In this document: positions 18,148 to 30,100 of the stretch, in pieces
Numbering within the stretch: position 1 is the stretch's first letter
How the letters are laid out: each line of letters opens with the position of its first letter
NCBI RefSeq assembly: GCF_002075795.1
Contig: NZ_CP020472.1
Coordinates: 4,396,501-4,460,500, forward strand
From: Shewanella japonica
GTDB lineage: Bacteria; Pseudomonadota; Gammaproteobacteria; Enterobacterales; Shewanellaceae
DNA: 64,000 bases
Direction of reading: 5' to 3'
Position numbers and translations under genes: made by a program
The notes under the pieces: model-generated
Databases searched by the model: none
Seen by the model: the letters and a program-made list of their open reading frames with translations, nothing else
What the model was told of the DNA's origin: nothing

Positions 18148-21100
18148 ATGATTGTTGATGGTGTAGATGTGTTGTACTACGTTAAAATTGGCTCAAGCAT
18201 TTTCGCTGTAGCGAACGATGGTCAATGGCATGCGGTTACGCTAGATAACGTCAGCAATGAATTAACCGTTCATGACGTCAATGCTGAAAGTATTTTTATT
18301 AATGCAGACAGCGCCCCTTATATTGTTGTCGACCAACAAATCGTTTTGCTGCCTAATTCATTACTGATTAATTCAGCCAAAGACGAAGGGCTGCAAGATA
18401 GCCCAACTCAAGATAGCTCGACTGAACCCGTTTCTATCAGCTCAAATACTTCTGGCGAGAACAGTAATAATGTCAGTAATAGCGGGCTTAACTACTTCTA
18501 CCAAATCATTCAAACTCGATATAATGCGCTCATTGCCCAATCTGGTTACGACACTCAAGGCGATGAACAATTCAATTCTGCTGACTCAATCAATTCCCTT
18601 GTTGGCAGCCAAGATACTTTTTTAACGTTAACTTTATCTGCCAATATTGAAGATGCAAACGACGGCTATTTAAACCAGTTTGAAGTCCCTAGGGTCGATA
18701 TCAATGGCCAAGCACTCGATGCTCGAAATGGGCAAGTACTCCAGCTCACGCTAACGGATATACAGGGTCAGCAAATTGTATTGTCAGTATTGGTGATGAA
18801 TGAGTCATGGCAAGTGAATGGCCTTGATATATCAACCCTAGCTGAAGGACTGATTACCGCAGAAATCAGTGCACCAACCTATCAAGGGGAAGCTGCACCA
18901 GCAACGGATCAAACCATTAAAGATACCCTCGCCAGCATTACCATTGAAATTGAAGACAATGATAATGTTATCAATGCTGCAGAAATTATCTCTGTCACCA
19001 TCAAAGGTAACGTCACTAACGTCGAAGATGGTCAGACAGTGCTTGTGACGTTAACGGATGCCAGTGGTCACTCTCGCACAATGTCAACCACGGTAATGAG
19101 TGGTGCTTGGCAGCTTGATGCTCAAGACCTTTCCGACTTCGATCAAGGTTCACTCACAGCAACCGCTGAAGTTATTGATATAGCGGGTAACCCCATTGCC
19201 GCCACTACAGCAGATTCTATTGATATCCTTGCGAATATTGACATTAGCGTTGATACAGGCAATGACGAATTTGTTAATCGGTTCGAGATGAAAAAGCTCG
19301 ATTTCTCAGGCCGTGTGGTTGATGTCGAAGATGGCCAGACAGTCACCATCACAATTACCGATATCAATGGCCAGGTATTAACCTTTACCACCCAAGTTAT
19401 TAATGGCGCTTGGCAAATAGATAACGCTGATATTGAAGCTTTAGTTGATGGAGAATTACGATTTGATGTCGATACAACAGACTTAGCAGGCAATCCAGCC
19501 AGTGCTTCAACTACAGTGATTAAAGATACCATCGCCAATGTCACCATTAATGTCATTGACTCAGACAATCTATTAAACCAGCAAGAAATTGATGACCTCA
19601 ATACTATTTTTGGTATTGCCAATAATATTGAAGATGGGCAAAAGATCTTCATCACCATCACTGATAGTTTAGGGCAAGTATTCACCCTGTCATCAGAAGT
19701 CACTCATGGTATCTGGAGTTTATCAGGCTTAGATGCTTCAGATTTAGCAGACGGGGTATTGCACCTTTATGCCGTGGCAATTGATGCAGAAGGTAACCCT
19801 GCATTTGGTAGTAATACCATTATCAAAGATACCCAAGCAGGGATCACTGTTGACATTATCGATAATGATGGCGTTATCAATGCAGCAGAACAAACACAAG
19901 TCGGCATACAAGGTAGCGTATCTAAAGTTGAAGATGGCCAAACCGTCACAGTAAGAGTAAGTGATGCTCACGGCAATGCATTAACACTCACGACCACTGT
20001 CATTAATGGCCAATGGTCATTGCCTGCCCAAGATTTAAGTCATTTTGATGATGGCACTCTAATCGTTATCGCTGAAGTCAGTGATATCGCAGGCAACCTT
20101 GCAACGGCGGCGACATCGATGCCAGTCGATACCACCGCAGAGATTAGTATCGACTTTCTGGATAATGATGGTGTTATCAATTCAATAGAAATCACTAACG
20201 TATATTTTCATGGTAGCGTAGCGAATGTAGAAGATGGTCAAACTGTTATCATCAATTTAACCGATGATTTAGGTAACACACGAACGATAACAACCTCTGT
20301 GATTAACGGACTTTGGGCCCTACCTTCACAAGATCTGTCACCCTTTGATCAAAACTCGTTAGTGGCAACCGCCACCGTCACAGATATTGCAGGAAATGCC
20401 GCAAGCTCATCATTACCACTCCCGATTGATACCCTAGCAAGTATTAGTGTTGAAATTATTGATAATGATGGCGTGATTAATGCCGCTGAAATGACTCAAG
20501 TGGTGATTCAAGGGACTGTGACGAATGTTGAAGATGGCCAAACGGTCACCGTACTGCTCTTTGATAATCAAGGTAATACACTAACGTTAACCGCGATAGT
20601 CTCAAACGGAGAATGGCAACTCGCTGCGCAAGATTTATCAAGTTTTGATGATGGGTCACTGTTCGTAACTGCGCAGGTAAGCGATCTTGCAGGTAACCCT
20701 GCAACGGCAGCAACGCAGTTACCTGTCGATATTCTTGCTGACATTAATATCGACGTCGACACTGGCCGTGATGACATTATTAATCGTTTTGAAATGCTAC
20801 GGTTAGATTTTTCAGGGCAAGTTAATGATGTCGAAGACGGCCAAAGCGTGACGATTATCGTCACTGACTCTTTGGGTACATCGTTAACTTTTACCACCAC
20901 TATCACAGCGGGAAATTGGCAAATTGATAATGCCGATATCTCTTCACTCGTTGATGGCGATATCCAGTTTGCCGTTAGCACCGTTGATATCGCAGGTAAC
21001 CCAGCCTCAACCTCTACGATTGTCACCAAAGACTCCCTTGCTGCTGTCACCATAGAAGCTGTCGACGATGACAATACGCTCAATGCGACTGAAGTCTCCA

Positions 21101-24100
21101 CAACGACTTTACGAGGTGAAGCACTTAATATTGAAGATGGTCAGAACGTACTCGTATGGGTCACCGATGTTAATGGCTTACGCCTTATTTTCAATACGAC
21201 AGTTGTTGATGGCCAATGGCAGTTAGATAATCTAGATTTATCTTCACTAGCAGAAGGTGAACTCAGCCTAAGAGCCTTATCCATTGACGTTGAAGGCAAT
21301 CCAAGTATTGGCAACAATACCGTAGCCAAAGATACCCTTGCCGAAATCACTGTTGAAATCATTGATAGCGATGGCGTGATTAATGCTGCCGAAATGGCTC
21401 AAGTGGTGATTCAAGGGACGGTTACCCATATTGAAGATGGTCAAACCGTAACGATAAATCTCACTGATAACCAAGGTCATAGCCTCACGTTAACAGCTCA
21501 AGTCAATGGTGGGATCTGGCAATTACCAGCCCAAGACCTATCAGGTTTTGATGATGGCTCTTTAGAGGTCACAGCAACCGTAAACGATATTGCAGGTAAC
21601 CCTGCTACTGCCACTGCTCAGTTACCTGTCGATATTCTTGCCGATATCACGGTTGAAATCCTTGATAATGATGGTGTCATTAACGCCACTGAAATGACAC
21701 AAGTGGTTATTCAGGGCACGGTAACCGATGTTGAAGACAACCAAACCGTCACCGTTATCATTACCGATAATCAAGGCCATAGTCTAACGTTAACCACACA
21801 AGTCATTGCTGGAGTTTGGCAACTTGCAACTCAAGACTTATCAGGTTTTGATGATGGCTCTTTAGAAGTCACAGCAAGTGTTAACGATGATGCTGGCAAC
21901 CCTACCACTGCGACAACTCAGTTACCCGTTGATACCACGGCAGTCATCACAATTAACATCATAGATAACGACGATATCATTAACCAAACTGAGCTTTTGG
22001 CCGTCGTTGTTAGCGGAACCGTCACTAACATTGAAACAGGACAAGATGTGACTGTCACGCTGACGGATGCGAATAATACTTCCACCAGCATCATCACCAC
22101 GGTCAATAGTGACGGTACGTGGACCATTTCAGCGCAAGATCTAGCCGCATTAGGTTTTGTTGACGGTATTTTAACAGCATCAGCAACGGCAACCGATGTC
22201 GCGGGAAATACCGCCAGCGCAACGGATCAACTTGTTATTGATACTCAAGTAACCATTGATATCGATACTGGCGCAGATGGGTTTGACGTCGGGTTATTTA
22301 CCTATGGTCGAGAATCATCTTTATCTGGCACCACAACAGGTGCAGAAGAAGGCCAAACAGTCACTCTAACGCTAACTGATGGAGTCACCACCAAAACATT
22401 CACTACTGATGTTAAGGCCGATGGCACTTGGGAGTTTGATGAAACCTTAGATGTAGATGGATTAGATCAACGTATAAGTTGGCAGATGAGTGTCAGTGTG
22501 ACCGACCTTGCTGGGAATACTGCTACAGATGAAATGCCGTATTTAGATATTCCTGATGATGGTTATTTATATGAGTTAGTGTTAAACATTAACAATCAAA
22601 CAAGTACCCAGTTTAGTTTTGATATTCCTAATGCCGAGCTGACGTTATCAACAGACCAATCCTTCCTTCTACAAAACCAATCTAATGGCCAAGACTTGTC
22701 GATTGTGATCGCGCCAAACGGCCTGTTTTTCCAAGTTTTTAGGGATGGAGATAACGAACTCGTCCTTGAAGCGACGCTTATCGGAACCGAACTCAACGTT
22801 ACCCTTTATCAAACGCTAGATAACCCTGCTACAGGTAATTTATCCACATTAATTCGAGTTGAGGGGCTTCAAACGGATACAGATGGCACAACTGAGCAAA
22901 TCATCACTTACGCCATACTGCATGTAAAAGATACTCCTGAATTAGCCATTGACGATCACTTCACAGCCATTGAAGATACCGCTATGACGGGCTCGATAAC
23001 CGGTAACGATTACACTATCGAAGGCCCACTGGTCGTCGAAACCGTCACATTCAATGGTATCGATTACCCCGTATTAGAAGGCTCTCCAGCTGTTATTGAT
23101 ACGGGTAAAGGTGAATTAACGGTTTTATACAATGGCTTTTGGCGATTTGAGGCAAGTGACAATCTAGATAACACCGTAGAACAATCCATAAGTTTTGACT
23201 ACACAGTTACAGACTTTGACGGCAGTATTGCATCTGCAACCAGTACCATTATCATCGCTGACGGTGCAATTGGTAACATGAGTGATGCCAGCTTTTCGAC
23301 TGCAGAAGCGATTATCAACTCCCCTAATACAGACTCACGCTCTTTTACCATTTCCGCAGGTTCAGACTCCATCGTCGCCAGTTCTGTGGTGTTTAGTAGT
23401 TTATCGTTAATCCCATTAACCGCATTAGGACTAACATCTAATGGCGACAGTCTCAGTTATATCCTCAGTCCAGATGCTAAAACCATCACTGCATCTGCAA
23501 ATGGAGTCACTGTATTTACCTTATCTCTTTCTGCTGTCAGTAATGGCGATGATGTCGATGTGACAGCGGTAATGACATTAACTAGGCCATTAGATCATTA
23601 CAGTGCTGAATCACTGGAATTAGCCACATTAATCGATGCCAATGATATTGATGGCAGTCATATCGATTTAGGTAACCTTAAATGGAACATACAAGATGGC
23701 AATGATGCAGCTATCAATAATATTGAAACCTTGATTTTTGATGAAACAAATCTCATAGGAACACCTATTGCCCAAACAGGTCAGTTTGATATTCAAGTCG
23801 GTGCCGATGCTATCGACACATTAGGGTTTGATATTGACCAGCTTCCTGAGCTCACCGTTGGCGGTGAAGCGATTCAATTTGACTTATCCGCTGACGGATT
23901 AACGCTGATCGCACATACTGGCGATCCTGCTCAACCAATATTTACCATTGCGATCGACAATGGCTGGAATAATGAATCTGACACTTTATCTCATGGCTAT
24001 ACAACAACGCTCCATCAACCTTTTGATCAAATTGATACTGACGACATCAACTTTGGCTTATTCATAACTGATAATGATGGCGATACAACACAAGCCACGA

Positions 24101-27100
24101 TGACGTTGACAGTAAAAGATGATGAAGCAGGTGAAATTACTGGTATCACAGTGCAAATAAGTGAGCTGCCTAGCGTTACTCCAGGCGTTGATAACCGTGC
24201 TAGTGGCTTTATTAATATCAGTGCTAAAGGCGACCCCATCGTCGATATCAAATTTGCCATTACCGATGGCGACGTGGTTGTAGATGCAGACAATAATGAT
24301 GTGACTCAAAATGGGTCACTCGTGTATTGGGTGATATCTAATGACGGGGCAACAGCAGAAGGACAAACAGCTGACGGAACTGTAGTGTTCAGAATGAGCC
24401 TGCCAACAGACATCCATATCGATGCCGAGTCCACAGCTCAAATTGATTTTGAAATGCGTATGTTAGGCCCAATTGACAACATCGCAGGCTCGGGGGTTGA
24501 AAGCAAAATCAACGTCGATGTTGTCGCAACCGACAGCGACAACACAGATATAAACGCCATTATTTCTATCGATATTTACGATGGAGAATCTCCAAGTCTG
24601 CCTTCTTCGCTCATCTTAACAATCGACGAAGGTGAGCTAGTCGACAACAACAGCGTCCTTAGCAGTGCGGTGTTAAATATCGATAATGGCAGTGATGATA
24701 TCAGTAGTATTGAAATTGATCCCAGCTTTACTTTTGGGGCTTATACCAGTAGTGGGCAGTCAATATTACTCAGTAATTTTGCTGATGGTAACGGCTGGTA
24801 TACCGCCATTAGAGCCGGAGACAGTAGTGAAGTATTTAGAGTGCGATTTAACGCCAATGGTAAAGTTGAATTTGAGCAATTTGAGGCCATAGACCATCCT
24901 GATGGCAATGGTGAAAATACCTTAACCATCAGTTTTGACGTTATCGCAACCGATGCCGATGGCGATACCTCAAACAGTCAAACGATACATATCAATGTTC
25001 AAGATGATGTCCCCATTCAGCATGACTCATCACTCACCTTTACCGAAGAAAACAATGCTGACCACAGTGTTAATTTGTTTAATCAAAAACAACAAGGCGC
25101 TGATGGAGCACAAGTCAGTAAATTTATATACAAAGGCACAGAATATTCAGCAGGCGATTCAGTTGAACTCTTTACCGATACCGGAGTTAAGTACGGAACG
25201 TTAGTGATTACTGCCAACGGTAAAGCCACAGTAACCAGTATGATTTTTGAATATGATGAACTGTTTTATAGTGAAGTGGTTCAGGTATATGTCACCGATA
25301 CTGATGGTGATACCGTCATTGATAACCTCACCATCACGGCTAACGATAAAGCAGGCTCTATCAAGGTGCTCAACCCCAATTATACCGAAGATACACCTGG
25401 GGCTTTATCTATCGTCGCCTTGCCTGGCGATATTGATGAAGGGGAAATCATTCAAAGCATTGTCATTAACAAAGCATCTTTAGCAGGTGGCACACTCACA
25501 TTAGATGGCCAACCTGTCAGCCTAGATGCCGATGGGAACTATATCTTGAGTGGTGGAGATCTGTTGATCAGTAACCTTGGTATAGCGATCCCTAGCGGTG
25601 ACTTAGTGTTCCATCCTCCTGAAGACGCCTCGGATGCAACTTTAACCATCAACGCTGAAATCACAGTCAATATTAATAACAAGCCGTCAATCTCGACTGA
25701 AGTTCCGTTGACTATCGCCTCTGTTGCCGATACACCTGAATGGGAAAACACCAGCCAGTTTACCTATGATGTCAATGAAGATGATGGTGCTTTCAATATA
25801 AGCCTGTCAGCCAGTACTAAGGATGTGGTTGGTATTGATGCTCAGGGCTCTGAGGTCATGACCTATGTCATTTTCAATATTGCACTAGGTATTCAGCTCA
25901 CCAGTACAAACAGTGAAGGCGTGCAATTCTCTATCGCCAATGGCCAAGAAATCAGTGCAGATGAATTAGCATTATTACAAGCTACAGTCGGTGAAAATTT
26001 AGCGGGCCAATATAGCTTTGATGTCAGAGCCATCTCGACTGAGCCTGATAATGGCGATACTGCGCAAAGCCCCAATGAAACAATCACCATCAATGTCACC
26101 CCAATTGCTGATGCACCCACATTAGTGACTCGTGATATCAATGGTCAAGAAGATCAGCCTATCGCTTTAAACACAATTTTATTTGGCGAATTAACCGATA
26201 CATCCAGCTCTGAAAGCCTCCATTTTGAATTAACCTTACCAGATGGTTGGCAGATTGATGCCCCAAGCGCTATCCATTTAGGCAACAATGTGTGGACTGT
26301 CTCGGTAGACGATCTTTTTGCCAGTCCAGAAGCCATGCTAGTGCCTTTAGCAGACGCAAGCTCTGCAAATCTTGGTGACTTTACTATTTCGGTTCGCAGC
26401 TTTGCGACAGAAACTACCCAGGATGGTATCGATCCAGTAGACAGTATTATCAATCCCAACCCCAATTACAGTGCCCCACAAACCATAACGATAGCTCTCA
26501 CCGGTGTCGCCAATGATGCGCCGACCATCACCTCAGATCCCACAGTCTGGGAAATTACCAATGATGGTAATATCAATTCAGTGGCGGCGTTCAATGAGGA
26601 TACTGATATTCCGCTATCATTTACGGTAATTAGCTCAGATGTTGATGGCTCAGAAAGTTTAAGCTTACGCATTGTGGGCTTGCCTGACGGTGCAAACTTT
26701 GTCGACAGCAATGGCCAGATTGTTAATTTACCCGTAGTCGGTTTTGACGGTTCAGCACCTATTTATAGCGTTACAGCAGCAGAGTTATCTGCACTGTCAA
26801 TCAGACCCGCTGAAGATTTTAGTGGTCAAATTAACTTACAACTATTTGTCGAAAGCACCGAATTAGATGGCGATAGTGCGCAATACGAACTCAATCTCAA
26901 TATTGATATTGCCCCAGTAATTGATGAAACATCCGCAACATTAACTACCACCAGCAATGGCAAAGAAGATCAACCTATTGTACTGAGTTTAATACCGGCT
27001 TTGTTAGCCGATATTGACGGTAGTGAAAGCATCACAGATATGACGATCTTTCCTTCTAGTGAGGGGATCATTTACTTATTCGATGGCGCTGAAATAACCG

Positions 27101-30100
27101 TGGGCAGTTCAGGCCTATTACTATCTGAACTTACCGATGAATTTAGCCCAACATTAATAGAGTTGCTCAACTCGGGACGTTTAGCCGTACTGCCACCACA
27201 AGATGCAGACGGCACTTTCTCATTAGACGTTATTTATCAAATTACCGACACCTCTGATACAGGAGAAACTTCGGTTCAAGATATCGCGAGTCAGCTTTCT
27301 ATTGAAGTCGATGCCGTTGTAGAAGGCATCACACGATTACAGGTGAACAACACCGTCCTTTATAGTCCAGATGGCCAACCTATTACCATTGGCGATGATA
27401 TTGTGTTTTTTGATGGTGACATTGATGGCTCTGAAGTACTCGACTATATCGTTATTACTATGCCAAGTGCTGACGGCTGGTATATCACCCATCCAAATGG
27501 CGCAATTAACGACGGTGATGGCAGATGGATAATTCCTAGCAATAATATGACCAGTGACTCAGTTCAAGAACAATCACTGGCGATTTTAGAAGGAATGACC
27601 ATATCAAGTGACCACATCACACTCTTTCAAGCTATCCATGTAGAAGCCAGAGTGCTAGATAGAGATGACCCAGAAGTTATTTCAGCCAATATCTTTGTCA
27701 CCTTTGATCAACCCACTTCAACCTCAACAGCTTCAACTGTGACGGCACTGCAATCGACGACCGTAGATGCCACCGAAGATAACGCCATCAGTTTTGCTGG
27801 CCACTTAAACCTATCCATCACGAGCGATAATAATGATGTGATTAGCTTTAGAGTACTTGCTAGCGATCTCCCACAAGGGGGCTATTTCAGTGGCAGTGAT
27901 GTCATTGCACTTTATGATACCAGCGGTGAAAACGTGATTGAATATGTCTTTACTACAGCATCATTAAGTAACCTCACACTGCACAATGTTGCCGACGACT
28001 TTGCCGGAGACATGGTCATCCCTATTCGCATTATTGCAACGGACTCACTCAGTGGTGACACCCTAGTTGATGATAGCCAGAGTCTGGATATTAATATCTC
28101 CCCTATCGTTGATGGCCTGTCGCTAGATGTATTAGTTGATACTATGGATGAGGACGATCCGACACCACTTGGCTTGTTCCTTACTTATGAGGATCTAGAT
28201 CCAACTGCTGATAATGGTGGTGTTGAAAAAGTGGTGCTTGATGATCCCGCCCAATCATTCACCATACAACTGCTCGACGGTGGTCAGCTAATTGATAACT
28301 CAGGATTATTCCAATTAAAGTCTGGCACCACAGATACATGGGAATTCACAGGTTCTAGCAATGCTGCATTAAATTCAGCACTGGCCTTATTACAATTTTC
28401 GCCTCCCGAGCATTTAAGTGGGGACTTTAGGTTACAGATATCTGGTGCAGTCAGTGACACCGCTGATATTGATTCAGCAGATGTCATCGATACTACAAAT
28501 TTCAGTAACACAATTACGATTCATGTAAACCCTGTAACCGACGCTGCAGAGATCCCAGCAGGCCTAATCACTATCAACGGTTTAGAAGATACCGATATTT
28601 TGCTTAGTGGCATTAATAGCTCAGTTATCGGCTTGATTGACCGAGATGGTTCGGAGGTGCAATACATCACTCTTAATGGCGTGCCAGAAGGGGCGACTGT
28701 CTATTACCAAGATGCAGGTGGTGATTTACACATTCTGCCAAACAATGACGCAGATGGCGGTCAACTCAATGGTACTCCGACAACCTATTGGACAGTCACA
28801 CCCGATCAACTAGATAGCATAGTCGTTAAGCCTCCACACAACTTTAACGGTGATATGCCACTGTCTTTATCCATCATCACCCAAGAGTTAGGCACAGATG
28901 ATTTTGTGACTACCTCAATGGACTTTATTGTTGGCGTCAGCCCTATCGCAGATGGCGTACAAATCATTTCTGCTCCAGACGATTATACGGGTAATGAGGG
29001 CGATGACATCAAAGTAGAAATTGCCGCAGAACTACTTAATCTCGATGGGAGTGAATTCTTTGTTGTTGATTTTCTAATCTCCTCAAGTGACACCAGTGCC
29101 CTTGTCGACCTTGAAGGGGTAGAAATTGATGGGCAATTTGTCGCTTTAACCGCTAATGGTTCAGGTGGATATATCGCCAGCTTAATTGTTGAAGCAGTCA
29201 GCTTAGCAGAAGTCAAAATATTACCTGGTGAACTTGCCTTTGGTACGCTCAATGTTGAAATGGCAATTTCCAGTATTGATACTGCGGAAGTCCTCGGCTC
29301 GGAAGAGCTCGACAGAAGCCAAAGTCAAACCGTGTCTTTTGATATTGAATTAACCCCAGAGGTCGATCCGCCTATTTGGACTCAATTTGCCGACTTCACG
29401 ACCAATCAAACAGACAATATCGCTTTAAACTTGGGCTTAGAGCTGCAAAACCCTGCACCAAATGAAACCGCAACATTAACGATTCTTGGCCTATCAGATG
29501 GCATGACGCTTTCGAAAGGTGAAAAACAAGGCAATAAATGGATTGTTAATATCGAAGATGTCGCAGGGCTTACATTAAGCGGTGCGACAGACGGGGAAAC
29601 AATTACTTTATCACTCGATCCGATTGCGACATTAGGTTCTGATGTGGCCGATGGTGAGCTTGAAACCATCACAATTACCGTTGATAGCAACGCCGTTGTG
29701 GCTAATGCATTTGCAGCCAATACATTTGCAGCGAATGCCGCCTACGCTTCAGCTTTCAATATGGCAATGGCGATGACGGTTACCCAGCCAACGGAACTCG
29801 ACAATCCGATAGTCCATCCATTTTATGATGAAGCAGCGCTAGAGATGATGCAGCTCGATATCATGCAAGAAATGCATGAAAGAGCACAATTTGAGCAAGT
29901 GCGGCATTATGAACATGGCTATCGAAACCTGACTCCAACTGCCACAGCTGTATTTGCTGAAATCGAGTTAATGGAACAAACCGTCGCTCGTTATCAACAT
30001 GAGCAGTCGCGTAACCCATTATCAAGCCAACCTATAGACGCCATTTTACCTATTGATGAACCGGTCATATCAGATGACATACCGATTCATCAAGATACGA

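Noticed and set aside
19143..21480. Long minus-strand frames inside the adhesin gene
   Set aside because: They recur with the repeat period, are Ser/Val-rich low-complexity translations of the complementary strand, and have no ribosome-binding sites.
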